Below are positions 16,651 to 27,350 of a DNA stretch of 64,000 bases, piece by piece (the stretch's first letter is position 1; every line of letters begins with the position of its first letter). Source of the DNA: Tessaracoccus timonensis (GTDB lineage Bacteria; Actinomycetota; Actinomycetes; Propionibacteriales; Propionibacteriaceae); contig NZ_LT996886.1 in assembly GCF_900343145.1 (NCBI RefSeq), forward strand, positions 2,046,001 through 2,110,000, read 5' to 3'. Both the position numbers and the translations under genes were made by a program. Below the pieces are notes generated by a model. That model did no database searches. It was not told the DNA's origin and saw only the letters and a list, made by a program, of their open reading frames with translations.

Positions 16651-17802
16651 ATGACGAAGCCCAACGTGGCTGGCGCGCTCGAGCGCGTCGAATCCCATCT
16701 GCACCCCATCCCTTCGTGGAATCTCGACGATCACCCGCAGCCCACCGGACGCGAGGAGATCTGGCGATTCTCACCCATGCGACGCATCAAGGCGCTGCTC
16801 GACGAGCAGGCCGAAGCGGCCACGCTGAAGTGGGAATCCGACGTTCCCGAAGGCGTCACCATCACCGAGCTCACCGCGGACGAGGCCCGCAACCTGGCTG
16901 CTGAGGCACCCGTCGACAGGGTGGCCGCCATCGCAGCAGACAAGGCCGTTCGTCGCACGCTCGTTGAGGTGGCCGAGAATGCACAGCTCAGCCAGCGCGT
17001 CACCATCACGTGCCGCGGCGACGGCTCGCAGGCGCGCGAGCACGTCGTCGTGAAGGTGGGGGCCAACGCGCAGGCCACCATCGTGCTGCACTTCGTTGGC
17101 AACGGAACCTTCGCCGAGAAGTCCGACTTCATCATCGGTGCCGGCGCGAACGTGAACATCGTGACGGTCCAGGACTGGAGCGAAGGCGCCGTGCACGGCG
17201 GTCAGCGTTCGGTGCTCGTCGGGCGCGATGCGCACGTGAAGACGATGAGCGCGTCGCTTGGCGGCGACGTCGTGCGTCTGCAGGAGAACATGCGCTTCGA
17301 CGGGCCTGGCGGCGAGATCGAGAGCTACGGGCTGTACTTCGTCGACGGTGGGCAGCACGTCCAGCACCGCCTATTCGTGGACCACAACGAGCCGCGCACC
17401 AAGTCGAACGTCGACTACCGCGGTGCGTTGCAGGGCGAGGGTGCGAACTCGGTGTGGATCGGCGACGTCCTCATCCGCAAGGCCGCTGAGGGCATCGAAA
17501 CCTACGAATCCAACAAGAACCTGCTGCTCACGGAAGGGTGCCAGGCGGATTCGGTGCCGAACCTGGAGATCGAGACCGGCGAGATCGAAGGCGCCGGGCA
17601 CTCGTCCACCACCGGGCGCTTCGACGACCTCCAGCTGTTCTACCTGATGAGCCGCGGCATTCCGGAGCGCGAGGCGCGTCGACTCGTCGTGCACGGCTTC
17701 TTCTACGACATCATCCGCCGCTTCGGTGTGCCGGACATCGAAGAGCTCATGCTGGCGCGCGTCGAGCATGAGCTTGAGGCCGTTGAAGGAGCAGACGCAT
17801 GA
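16651..17802 (+). CDS. sufD: Fe-S cluster assembly protein SufD
   Basis: This 383-residue SufD partners with SufB in the scaffold. The typical C-terminal domain is present: NLEIETGEIEGAGHSSTTGR (with the conserved His) and [20 protein letters not shown], which resembles the SufB end. The ATG at 16651 follows a 46-base gap after sufB. Its stop overlaps the start of the Rieske gene (ATGA at 17799-17802), so the two are translationally coupled. Confidence 0.95.
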   Translation: MTKPNVAGALERVESHLHPIPSWNLDDHPQPTGREEIWRFSPMRRIKALLDEQAEAATLKWESDVPEGVTITELTADEARNLAAEAPVDRVAAIAADKAVRRTLVEVAENAQLSQRVTITCRGDGSQAREHVVVKVGANAQATIVLHFVGNGTFAEKSDFIIGAGANVNIVTVQDWSEGAVHGGQRSVLVGRDAHVKTMSASLGGDVVRLQENMRFDGPGGEIESYGLYFVDGGQHVQHRLFVDHNEPRTKSNVDYRGALQGEGANSVWIGDVLIRKAAEGIETYESNKNLLLTEGCQADSVPNLEIETGEIEGAGHSSTTGRFDDLQLFYLMSRGIPEREARRLVVHGFFYDIIRRFGVPDIEELMLARVEHELEAVEGADA

Positions 17803-18140
17803 GCTGGGTGAGCGTCGCATCCATAGACGAGCTCTCCGACGACGTGCCGCTCGCCGTCGAGGTAGAGGCCGACGACGGGCCGCTCGAGCTGGCCATTGTC
17901 AGCCACGACGGCAAGCTGTACGCCCTCGAAAACGAGTGCACGCACGGCAAAGTGGCGCTTTCCGACGGCGACGTGGTGGGCTGCACCATCGAGTGCTACC
18001 TGCACGGCGGCGCCTTCGACTTAGCCACTGGCGAAGCCATCCAGCTGCCCGCCACCGAGCCGGTGCGCGTCTTCCCCGTCCGGAAGGAGGGCAGCGACGT
18101 GCAAGTCGATCCCTCCCAACCCATCACCGACTTCCAGTAG
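17799..18140 (+). CDS. Rieske-type [2Fe-2S] ferredoxin of the suf operon
   Basis: This 113-residue protein has the two Rieske ligand motifs: C-T-H (in NECTHGKVALSDGD) and C-Y-L-H (in IECYLHGGAFDLATG), which bind a [2Fe-2S] cluster through two Cys and two His. It resembles the small ferredoxin subunits of ring-hydroxylating dioxygenases, and such a gene sits inside many actinobacterial suf operons, where it may carry electrons for cluster assembly. Overlap with sufD and the 20-base gap to sufC show it is part of the operon. Confidence 0.9.
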   Translation: MSWVSVASIDELSDDVPLAVEVEADDGPLELAIVSHDGKLYALENECTHGKVALSDGDVVGCTIECYLHGGAFDLATGEAIQLPATEPVRVFPVRKEGSDVQVDPSQPITDFQ

Positions 18141-18160
18141 AACCCACAGGAGCACCTGTT

Positions 18161-18925
18161 ATGTCCACTCTCGTTATCTCTGATCTGCACGCCAACGTCC
18201 TCACCGAGGAAGGCCCGAAGGAAATCCTGAAGGGCGTGAACCTCACCATCAATCCCGGTGAAATCCACGCGATCATGGGCCCCAACGGCTCTGGCAAATC
18301 GACGCTGGCCTACGCGATCGCTGGCCACCCGAAGTACGAAATCACCTCCGGCTCCGTCACCCTCGACGGCGTGGAGCTGAGCGAGCTCTCCGTCGACGAG
18401 CGCGCCAAGGCCGGCCTCTACCTGGCCATGCAGTACCCCGTCGAGGTGCCTGGCGTATCCGTCTCGAACTTCCTACGCACCGCGAAGACCGCAATCGACG
18501 GCGAAGCGCCGAAGGTGCGCACCTGGGTGAAGGACGTCGAGGAAGGGCTCGGACGCCTCAACCTGGACAAGTCGTTCGCGGCGCGTTCCGTCAACGAGGG
18601 CTTCTCCGGCGGTGAGAAAAAGCGCCACGAGATCGCGCAGCTCGAGCTGCTCAACCCGAAGGCCGCCATCCTCGACGAGACCGACTCCGGCCTCGACATC
18701 GACGCGCTGAAGGTGGTCTCCGAGGGCGTGAACCGCTACGCCGCATCCGGCGAGAAGCCGGTGCTGCTCATCACGCACTACACCCGCATCCTGCGCTACA
18801 TCGAGCCCGCGTTCGTGCACGTGTTCGTCGACGGGCATGTCGTCGAGTCCGGTGGTCGCGAGCTGGCTGACAAGCTGGAAGCCGAAGGCTACGAGTCCTA
18901 CATCAAGCAGGTGGCGCAGGCTTGA
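18161..18925 (+). CDS. sufC: Fe-S assembly ATPase SufC
   Basis: This 254-residue ABC-type ATPase powers the SufBCD scaffold. It has Walker A GPNGSGKST, the Q-loop region LAMQYPVEVPGVS, a signature FSGGEKKRHEIAQL and Walker B KAAILDETDSGLDID, with the Suf-specific D-E-T-D-S-G-L-D form. An AGGAG lies about ten bases before the ATG. Its TGA overlaps the sufS ATG. Confidence 0.97.
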   Translation: MSTLVISDLHANVLTEEGPKEILKGVNLTINPGEIHAIMGPNGSGKSTLAYAIAGHPKYEITSGSVTLDGVELSELSVDERAKAGLYLAMQYPVEVPGVSVSNFLRTAKTAIDGEAPKVRTWVKDVEEGLGRLNLDKSFAARSVNEGFSGGEKKRHEIAQLELLNPKAAILDETDSGLDIDALKVVSEGVNRYAASGEKPVLLITHYTRILRYIEPAFVHVFVDGHVVESGGRELADKLEAEGYESYIKQVAQA

Positions 18926-20178
18926 TGCTGGACATCGACGAGGTCCGGGCGCAGTTCCCCATCCTGCACAAGCGGGTGGGGGACTGGCCGCTCACCTACT
19001 TGGACTCGGCGAACACGTCGCAAAAGCCGCAGTGCGTCGTCGACGCCATCGAGGAGCACTACCTCCAGCACAACGCCAACGTGGCACGCGCCATGCACAT
19101 GCTGGGGGCGGAGGCTACCGAAGCATACGAGGGTGCGCGGGCGAAGATCGCGCAGTTCATCGGTGCCGCCCGGCCCGAAGAGGTGGTGTTCACCAAGAAC
19201 GCATCCGAGGCGCTGAACTTGGCCGCGAACAGCTTGGGCGCGTCGCTGCAGCCCGGCGATGAGGTGGTCACGTCGGTGATGGAACACCACTCCAACATCG
19301 TGCCGTGGCAGCTGCTGTGCGAGCGCACGGGCGCGACGCTGCGCTGGTTCGATGTCACCGACGACGGGCGGCTCGACGTCGAGAAGGCCAAGGCGGAAGG
19401 GCTCATCAACGAGCGCACCAAGATCGTGACGCTCACGTGGGTGTCCAACGTGCTGGGCACGCGGAACCCCGTCGCTGAGGTCGCGCGGCTGGCGCACGCC
19501 GTCGGTGCCACGATGGTGGTCGACGCGTCGCAGGCTGTGCCGCATCAGCCGACGGACGTGGCGCAGCTGGGCGCTGACCTCGTCGCGTTCACTGGCCACA
19601 AGATGTGCGGGCCTACCGGCATCGGTGTGCTGTGGGGTCGCCACGACGTGCTCGAGGCCATGCCGCCGTTCCTTGGCGGTGGCGAGATGATCGAGATCGT
19701 GGAGATGGAACGCTCCACCTACGCGGCCCCGCCGTACCGGTTCGAGGCCGGCACGCCGCCCATCGTGCAGGCCGTGGGGCTCGCCGCGGCTATCGACTTC
19801 CTCGAAAGCATAGGCATGGAAGCCATCGAGGCGCACGAGCACGAGATCACCGAGTACGCGCTGGCGAAACTCACCGCGATCGACGGCTTCACGCTACTGG
19901 GGCCCGCCGAGGCGGTGGATCGCGGATCGGCCATCTCGTTCAACATCGACGGGGTACACCCGCACGATGTGATGCAGCTGCTCGACAGCCGGGGCGTGGC
20001 CATCCGGGGCGGGCACCATTGCGCGCGCCCGCTGCACAAGCGGCTGGGCTTCCAGTCGTCGACGCGCGCCAGCGCCTACCTGTACACCACCAAGGAAGAG
20101 ATCGACACGCTGGCCGACGCGCTCGTCTACACCCGCGACTACTTCGCGCCCAAGTTTGGAGGTTCACATGAACGTTGA
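18925..20178 (+). CDS. sufS: Cysteine desulfurase SufS
   Basis: This 417-residue class II cysteine desulfurase takes sulfur from L-cysteine with PLP and passes it on as a persulfide. PLP-binding features are VTSVMEHHSNIVPWQ, VVDASQAVPH and the Lys in VAFTGHKMCGPTGIGVLWG. The active-site Cys lies in RGGHHCARPLHKRLG. The ATG at 18925 shares bases with the sufC stop (TGATG). The downstream partner SufU overlaps its 3' end by 11 bases. Confidence 0.97.
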   Translation: MLDIDEVRAQFPILHKRVGDWPLTYLDSANTSQKPQCVVDAIEEHYLQHNANVARAMHMLGAEATEAYEGARAKIAQFIGAARPEEVVFTKNASEALNLAANSLGASLQPGDEVVTSVMEHHSNIVPWQLLCERTGATLRWFDVTDDGRLDVEKAKAEGLINERTKIVTLTWVSNVLGTRNPVAEVARLAHAVGATMVVDASQAVPHQPTDVAQLGADLVAFTGHKMCGPTGIGVLWGRHDVLEAMPPFLGGGEMIEIVEMERSTYAAPPYRFEAGTPPIVQAVGLAAAIDFLESIGMEAIEAHEHEITEYALAKLTAIDGFTLLGPAEAVDRGSAISFNIDGVHPHDVMQLLDSRGVAIRGGHHCARPLHKRLGFQSSTRASAYLYTTKEEIDTLADALVYTRDYFAPKFGGSHER

Positions 20179-20611
20179 TGAGCTGTACCAAACCATAATT
20201 TTGGATCACTATCGCGAGAAGCATCACTCGGGGCTGCGCGATCCGCACGACGTCGAAGTGCACCACGTGAACCCGTCATGTGGCGACGAACTCACCTTGC
20301 GGGTGCATCTCGACGGCGACACCGTCGGCGACGTTTCGTACGCGGCGGAGGGGTGCTCGATCTCGCAGGCCTCGACGTCGATCATGACCGACCTCGTCAT
20401 CGGCAACACCGCACAGCACGCGATGGAGCTGTACGACGAGTTCGTCGAGGTGATGGAATCGAAGGGGGAGCGGGTGCCCGACGAAGACCGATTCGAAGAC
20501 GCCATCGCGTTCGCCGGCGTCGCGAAATTCCCCGCACGAGTCAAATGCGCACTGTTGGGGTGGGCCGCAGTACGCGACGCCATCCTCCAGGCCCAAGCGA
20601 AGGAGCAGTGA
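20168..20611 (+). CDS. sufU: SufU-type sulfurtransferase
   Basis: This 147-residue SufU accepts the persulfide from SufS. The three conserved Cys of the zinc/sulfur-transfer site are in VNPSCGDEL, AEGCSISQAS and ARVKCALLGW. The ATG at 20168 has GGAGG (in TTTGGAGGTTCAC) just upstream, and the gene overlaps sufS by 11 bases. Its TGA overlaps the next ATG. Confidence 0.95.
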   Translation: MNVDELYQTIILDHYREKHHSGLRDPHDVEVHHVNPSCGDELTLRVHLDGDTVGDVSYAAEGCSISQASTSIMTDLVIGNTAQHAMELYDEFVEVMESKGERVPDEDRFEDAIAFAGVAKFPARVKCALLGWAAVRDAILQAQAKEQ

Positions 20612-20985
20612 TGACCGAACCTCGCCCAAGTGACCTCGTCAAGGACGAGCTGCCCGACGTGAACCAGCCGTCGGCGAAGCCCACGGTGGAAGACATCGAA
20701 GAGGCTATGCGCGACGTCGTCGACCCAGAGTTGATGGTCAACGTCGTCGACCTGGGGCTCCTGTACGGGGTGACCGTCGACGACGAATCTAACGTCACGC
20801 TCGACATGACGCTCACCTCTCCGACGTGCCCGCTCACCGACAAGATCGAGTACGACACGAAGTACGTGCTCGACGGGCTCGCCAACTCGGTGACCATCAA
20901 CTGGGTGTGGCTGCCGCCGTGGACGCTCGAGATGATCAGCGACGATGGTCGCGAGCAGCTGCGTGCCATCGGCTTCAGCATCTGA
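20611..20985 (+). CDS. sufT: SufT/MIP18-family (DUF59) Fe-S maturation protein
   Basis: This 124-residue protein is of the DUF59 family: VEDIEEAMRDVVDPELMVNV, then VVDLGLLYGV (the D-P-E-L...V-D-L-G-L motif), and LTSPTCPLTDKIEYD with the conserved T-x-x-x-C. Family members help deliver or mature Fe-S clusters. It overlaps sufU (TGATG) and is the last suf gene, followed by a strong hairpin. Confidence 0.93.
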   Translation: MTEPRPSDLVKDELPDVNQPSAKPTVEDIEEAMRDVVDPELMVNVVDLGLLYGVTVDDESNVTLDMTLTSPTCPLTDKIEYDTKYVLDGLANSVTINWVWLPPWTLEMISDDGREQLRAIGFSI

Positions 20986-21019
20986 GCCTGCCCAGCTAGC
21001 GGGGTGCCCGTCGCGAGAC

Positions 21020-21075
21020 ACAACACAGTGTGAGATTTGTTGCGCTTTTCCGTAACAGATCTCACACTGTGTTGT
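21020..21075. terminator. 17-bp perfect hairpin after the suf operon
   Basis: ACAACACAGTGTGAGAT at 21020-21036 pairs perfectly with 21059-21075 across a 22-base loop. It sits between sufT and the ABC-F gene and is the likely end of the suf transcript. It has no clear T-run, so it may be a palindromic element rather than a classic intrinsic terminator. Confidence 0.6.
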
Positions 21076-21136
21076 TCATTCCGGCCTATACCCGACGTTG
21101 CCCGTCGCGCTGCCAAGACGCGTACACTAGCCAACC

Positions 21137-22735
<1,599 letters not shown>

Positions 22736-22777
22736 CCGCGCTTCCGCCCCGCTATGCGGGAGCGATACCATGAAGCA

Positions 22778-23236
22778 ATGCACCGCCTTCGCAACGCGCT
22801 CCTCGGCTCGGCACTGCTGCTGGCCGGCGCCGCCGTTCCCGCGCAGGCATCAGCGCACGTCGTTGAAAACTGCTACGGCGATCTCGTCGCCACTATTCCG
22901 CTGGTTGACCGCGACGGCCTCCATGCCACCACGGATTCGGGCGTGCTGCGTGCTGAGGTGTACCACTCTGAGGTATCCGGAGGCACGACGTGCGTGCTCA
23001 GCCTCGGCGGATCCAACTCCATACCCCGCATCGCCATGATCGTGGCCGAAGACGGCGCCGCTGTCATCGACCACGGCGAGTATCAGTACCACGCCGCCGT
23101 TGCCGCGACGCGCACGGAAGGCACGTGCGTGCTCATCTACGCAGCGGCTGAAATGCGCGCCTTCGGACCAGAAGCCCCAGCCTCGACGGGCGACACCTAC
23201 ATGCTGCCCGCCGACAAACGCAGCGTGTGCGTGTGA
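22778..23236 (+). CDS. Small secreted protein, function unknown
   Basis: This 152-residue protein has a clear signal peptide: MHRLRN, hydrophobic ALLGSALLLAGAAV, cleavage near AQASA. The mature part (about 125 residues) contains four Cys (VENCYGD, GGTTCVLS, EGTCVLIY, KRSVCV) that could form two disulfides, and appears mainly beta. No family is recognised. It ends six bases before the convergent GH13 gene. Confidence 0.7.
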   Translation: MHRLRNALLGSALLLAGAAVPAQASAHVVENCYGDLVATIPLVDRDGLHATTDSGVLRAEVYHSEVSGGTTCVLSLGGSNSIPRIAMIVAEDGAAVIDHGEYQYHAAVAATRTEGTCVLIYAAAEMRAFGPEAPASTGDTYMLPADKRSVCV

Positions 23237-23242
23237 CGTCGC

Positions 23243-25138
23243 TCAGCCCGCAGCGTCGAGCCGGCTGACGGTCACCGACCACGGAGCCATCGTCGCACCC
23301 CGAGCCCCAATGACAGGCGTGGGGTTGCCCGTCGCCTTCGGGCGCCGACGCTGCTTCCCGCCCAGGTTGAGCTCAATCAACCAGCCTGACGCATCGTCGC
23401 GACGCACGAAGCAGAAGACGTCCTTACGATGGTGCACCACCTCGAGCCGTCCGGTTGCCAACGCCGAATGCCCCCGACGAAGCTGCAGCAAGGTGCGATA
23501 CCAGTGCCATACCGATCCGGGGTCGGCCTGCTGCGCCTCCGCCGAGAACCCCGGTTCCCGCTCGAGCCCCGGCAACCACGCCTCGTGATCGTCCTGGCGT
23601 TCCGTCCAGCGCATCGGCGTGCGGGCGTGGTCTCGTGAACCCGCGATGATCTGTGCCCACGCCTCAGCATCGCTGAGGCCCTCGCCCTTGAGCGCCGCGT
23701 AACGGTTCGTAGATTCCACGTCCCGCAAATCTGACGGTCCGGTGAACGGCTCGTTGACCTTGCCGAGCTCCTGGCCCTGGAAGATAAACGGCGTACCCCG
23801 CATGGTGAGCTGCATCGCCGCGATGAGCTTCGCCACACGCTGTCGTAGTGCGGGGTCGTGTGCTGCGTCGGGGCAGACCTTGCTGACCATGCGCGGGTTA
23901 TCGTGATTCTCGACGAAGAGCGCCACCCAGTCGCCCTCCCCGAGCTGCGCGTTGTAGTGGCTCCAGAACCGCGCCAGGTAGTTGAGGTCGTAGGTGTAGG
24001 AGTCCCAACGCAGGCGCCCTGGATTCTCCAGCCCGTCGAAGTTGAAGACGAGATCCATCTCTTGGCGTGACCAGCTGCTGAGCAGGCGTCCAGTCTGAAT
24101 GCCGATGCCTGGGGTCTCGCCGATCATGACGGCGGTGGATCCGTCGGGGCGCGTGAAGCCCTCGCGGCGCAGCTCGGCGAGGTATTCGTCGAGGCGCGGG
24201 CCGTAGAAGTAGTGCTCGATGCCGGTAAAATCGAGCAGCTCGCCGACGAGGGGGTGCCCGTCGGTGAGCTCGGCGGGTTTCGAGATGTAGTTGATGACGT
24301 CCATGCGGAAGCCGTCGACGCCGCGGTCGAGCCACCAGCGCACGAGCTCCGCCACTTCTTGGCGCACGTCCGGGTTGTCCCAGTTGAGGTCCGGCTGGTG
24401 CTCGTCGAAGAGGTGGAGCACCCAGTAGCCCTGCTCGGGCAGCCATCGCCACGCCGGGCCGGAGAAGAACGACTGCCAGTTCGTCGGTGGTGTGTCGGGG
24501 GAACCTTCGACGAAGCAGTAGTAGTCGCCGTACTTTCCCTTGGGATCGGCGAGGGCCTGCTGGAACCAGGCGTGTTCGGAACTGGTGTGGTTGACGACGA
24601 GATCAAGGATGATGCGCATGCCGCGCGCGTGGCATTGCGCGATGAGTTCGTCGACCTCATCGAGGGTGCCCATCTCGTCCATGATCGCGCGGTAGTCGCT
24701 GATGTCGTAGCCCATGTCGCGATTGGGGGAGGCGAAAATGGGGGAGAGCCACAGGCAGTCGACGCCGAGGTCTTGGAGGTAGTCGAGCCTGTCGATGATG
24801 CCTCGAATGTCGCCGATGCCGTCGCCGTTCGAGTCGCAGAAGCTGCGGGGGTAAATCTGGTAGAACACGGCGCTGCGCCACCACGGGTGCTCATCGGGGC
24901 CGTCATGCGTCAGGGTGCCGTCGACGGAGTTGCACACGTCGATGCATTGGTCGACGAGCCCCTTGCCGCCGGCGAGCCCCGCGAGGAAGTCGATCGTGCT
25001 CAGTCGGAGCGGCCCGAGCACACCAGGCAACCACGTCGGTGCCCCGGTGTAGAGGGTGAGCTTGTCCGCTATGTCGCTGGCCAGAGGGTGGCACAGAAAG
25101 TCGCGGAGTTTGGTCTTCCTGGTGAATGGGGCACGCAT
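23243..25138 (-). CDS. GH13 alpha-glucosidase / oligo-1,6-glucosidase with N-terminal extension
   Basis: This protein of about 630 residues has a GH13 barrel from about residue 85 (WWRSAVFYQIYPRSFCDSNG): LWLSPIFASPNRDMGYDISD, DLVVNHTS, DGFRMDVINYISKP (nucleophile Asp), MIGETPG (acid/base Glu) and FVENHDNPRM (third Asp). These fit hydrolysis of alpha-1,4/1,6-glucosides. The first 85 residues (LRDFLCHPLASDIADKLTLY and TIDFLAGLAGGKGLVDQCID) are not part of normal GH13 enzymes. ATG 25138 is chosen because it clears the symporter stop; ATG 25156 is possible. It is downstream of a sugar symporter on the same strand, a likely uptake-and-cleavage pair. Confidence 0.9.
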   Translation of the reverse strand: MRAPFTRKTKLRDFLCHPLASDIADKLTLYTGAPTWLPGVLGPLRLSTIDFLAGLAGGKGLVDQCIDVCNSVDGTLTHDGPDEHPWWRSAVFYQIYPRSFCDSNGDGIGDIRGIIDRLDYLQDLGVDCLWLSPIFASPNRDMGYDISDYRAIMDEMGTLDEVDELIAQCHARGMRIILDLVVNHTSSEHAWFQQALADPKGKYGDYYCFVEGSPDTPPTNWQSFFSGPAWRWLPEQGYWVLHLFDEHQPDLNWDNPDVRQEVAELVRWWLDRGVDGFRMDVINYISKPAELTDGHPLVGELLDFTGIEHYFYGPRLDEYLAELRREGFTRPDGSTAVMIGETPGIGIQTGRLLSSWSRQEMDLVFNFDGLENPGRLRWDSYTYDLNYLARFWSHYNAQLGEGDWVALFVENHDNPRMVSKVCPDAAHDPALRQRVAKLIAAMQLTMRGTPFIFQGQELGKVNEPFTGPSDLRDVESTNRYAALKGEGLSDAEAWAQIIAGSRDHARTPMRWTERQDDHEAWLPGLEREPGFSAEAQQADPGSVWHWYRTLLQLRRGHSALATGRLEVVHHRKDVFCFVRRDDASGWLIELNLGGKQRRRPKATGNPTPVIGARGATMAPWSVTVSRLDAAG

Positions 25139-25148
25139 GCCCGCCAGT

Positions 25149-26504
25149 CTATGCATGCCCCGATTCTTCTCGCTCGCGAAGCTCGTCGACGATGCCCTGG
25201 TAGGTGCCCTCGTCAAGGCGATACTTGGCGCGCAACACCGCCCAGCTCACCACCACCAGCACCGCAGGGAGGCCGAACATGGCCATGCGCACCACAGTTT
25301 TCCCCGACTCATCGATACCGGAAGCTCCGAGAGCGCCGGCATCCGCGATGCCGCTGAGCATCACCGTGATGCCGACGACCGCCGTCGCCAACGCGTTTGA
25401 GAACTTGTAGATGAACGGCTGAAGGGCGAAGGTGACCGCTTCGTTGCGCCGCTGGAACTTCCACTGCCCGTACTCGGCGCTGTCCGCGATGAACATCACC
25501 ATGAGCAACTGGATCGGTGCCTGCCCCGCAAAGAGGAGCACACCGGCCACTCCCACGCCCAGCAACGAGGTACCCGCGGCAAGAAATACGACGTATCCCA
25601 CGGCCATGATGATCGTCGCGCCCAGGTGGATCGTGAACCGTCGGACGTAGCGTGCGACAACGGGAAACAGTAGCAATGCGACGATCTGCGTGACGCCCAG
25701 GAGCGCGGCGAACACCGAGTACGTGTTCTCGTCGCCAAACACGTATTTGAAGTAGTAGAGCGCGAGCGAGGTCGTCGTGGTGTAGCCGGTCATGAACAGC
25801 ACCATTCCTAAGGTGGTCCACATCAGCTGATCGTTGCTCGCGATGGCCTGCCACAAGCCGCGCAGCGTCGTCGCTTCGTTGCCAGTGTGCACCTGTTCTT
25901 TGGAGAAGCAGATCGGCAGCAGCTGGAAGATCACCATGATGCCCGCGAGGATCACGGCGAACCAGAACCACGCCTGGCTCAGCCCGCCCACCGCCGGCTC
26001 CATCGCCTTCGTGATGGGCACAATCCCGACGACCACAGCGAACAGGCCGATATTCGCGCACACGCGCGCCACCATGCCGATGCGCTCTCGCTGCTTCTGG
26101 TCTCTGGTGAGCGAGGGGAGCATGCCCCAGTAGGAGATGTCGTTGATGGTGTACGCGATCTCGAAGGCAACGTACACCAGCGTGAACACGACGACGAACC
26201 GCCAGCCGTCCAGCCCGAAATCGGTGAACATGAGGATGCTCGTGACAGCCCAGCACGCGGTGCCGATCGCCATCCACGGCTTGAACTTCCCCCAACGGGT
26301 GTGGGTGTTGTCGACGATCCAGCCCATGAAGGGGTCGTTCACCGCGTCAAAGATGCGCATGAACACCATCACGCCGGTGACGACGGCGAGCGTCTGGCCA
26401 CCGATGCCCAGCACATCGGTGAGGTAGAACATGAGGAACATGCTCACCATGCCGGCGACCATGTCGCGGCCGAGCGTGCCCAATCCGTAGGTGAGAGCTG
26501 CCAC
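25149..26504 (-). CDS. GPH-family (glycoside-pentoside-hexuronide) sugar:cation symporter
   Basis: This 451-residue integral membrane protein has about 12 helices. GPH/MFS_2 hallmarks are RIFDAVNDPFMGWIVDNTHT followed by RWGKFKPW in the first loop, and YTINDISYWGMLPSLTRD. It is the MelB type, importing sugars with Na+ or H+. It lies ten bases upstream of the GH13 gene on the same strand and probably imports the oligosaccharide that the GH13 enzyme cleaves. The substrate cannot be told from sequence. Confidence 0.9.
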   Translation of the reverse strand: MAALTYGLGTLGRDMVAGMVSMFLMFYLTDVLGIGGQTLAVVTGVMVFMRIFDAVNDPFMGWIVDNTHTRWGKFKPWMAIGTACWAVTSILMFTDFGLDGWRFVVVFTLVYVAFEIAYTINDISYWGMLPSLTRDQKQRERIGMVARVCANIGLFAVVVGIVPITKAMEPAVGGLSQAWFWFAVILAGIMVIFQLLPICFSKEQVHTGNEATTLRGLWQAIASNDQLMWTTLGMVLFMTGYTTTTSLALYYFKYVFGDENTYSVFAALLGVTQIVALLLFPVVARYVRRFTIHLGATIIMAVGYVVFLAAGTSLLGVGVAGVLLFAGQAPIQLLMVMFIADSAEYGQWKFQRRNEAVTFALQPFIYKFSNALATAVVGITVMLSGIADAGALGASGIDESGKTVVRMAMFGLPAVLVVVSWAVLRAKYRLDEGTYQGIVDELREREESGHA

Positions 26505-26567
26505 TACTTCAGCGTAATGCGCTGGCTACGTCTGTGGACGAGAGTTGCGCAAACGGGGCCGGGGCAC

Positions 26568-27350
26568 CTACGCAAAGCTGCCGACGACGACACTCACGTC
26601 GACGGTGGTGGCGCAGGCAGCCGCCACCTGGCGTTGGTGGAACGCATTCGGCCCCATCCCGACGAGGTCCGTCGCGGCTTCGGCGTCGAGATCGAGCGGG
26701 AAGCGCAGGCGGGTGGTCGTCGCATCTGCCAACGACGCGGTGAGGCGCTCGGCCTTGTCGCCGTCGATGCCAAGGAGGCCTTCCGCCGCGCGCAGTTCAG
26801 CCAGGTGGCCCTCGTTGGGCACGACGATGCACACCCGCCCGCCTGGGCTGAGTACCCGCTGGAACTCCGGCATGTTGCGCGGGGCGAAGACGCACAGCAC
26901 CGCATCGACGCACGCGTCCCGCAACGGCAGCCCCGCCCACGTGTCGGCGACGACCGCCGCGACGCGCGCATCCACCTTGGCCGCCCGCCGGCACGCTGGC
27001 ACCGAGATGTCGGTGGCGAGCCCCGTCGCACCCGCGCGCAGCGCGTGCGCCAGGTAGTAGCCGGGCCCGGTACCCACCTCCACCACCGAACCGGCGCCTG
27101 ACAAGGCCTCGCGCACCGCATCCGCGATGGGGGAGTACCAGCCAGCCTGCAGGAAGCGCTGGCGAGCTGCCACCATCTCCGCAGAGTCAGCGTGCTGGGG
27201 AGCGCCATGGCCGAGCAGGTTGACGTAGCCCTGCTTCGCGACGTCGAACGCGTGGCCGTGATCGCAGCGCAGCGAGCGCCCGTCGAGGGCCATAGATCCG
27301 GCGCACACGGGGCACCGCAGCCACGGCGCCACCGCTGCCAACACCGTCAT
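26568..27350 (-). CDS. RlmA-type 23S rRNA (guanine-N1) methyltransferase
   Basis: This 260-residue protein has an N-terminal zinc finger (LRCPVCAGSMALDGRSLRCD, then HGHAFD), QGYVNLL, and a SAM-binding Rossmann domain (VVEVGTGPGYYLAHAL, LATDISVPACRRA, VLCVFAPRNMPEFQRVLSPG). This combination is typical of RlmA(I/II), which methylate G745/G748 of 23S rRNA; the RlmA(II) form confers tylosin tolerance in some actinobacteria. The ATG at 27350 overlaps the SURF1 stop (ATGA). Confidence 0.85.
   Translation of the reverse strand: MTVLAAVAPWLRCPVCAGSMALDGRSLRCDHGHAFDVAKQGYVNLLGHGAPQHADSAEMVAARQRFLQAGWYSPIADAVREALSGAGSVVEVGTGPGYYLAHALRAGATGLATDISVPACRRAAKVDARVAAVVADTWAGLPLRDACVDAVLCVFAPRNMPEFQRVLSPGGRVCIVVPNEGHLAELRAAEGLLGIDGDKAERLTASLADATTTRLRFPLDLDAEAATDLVGMGPNAFHQRQVAAACATTVDVSVVVGSFA

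Noticed and set aside
14850-16709. 619-residue open frame on the minus strand
   Set aside because: It is antisense to sufR/sufB, with Arg/His/Val-rich low-complexity composition caused by GC-rich third positions; the + strand genes are unmistakable.
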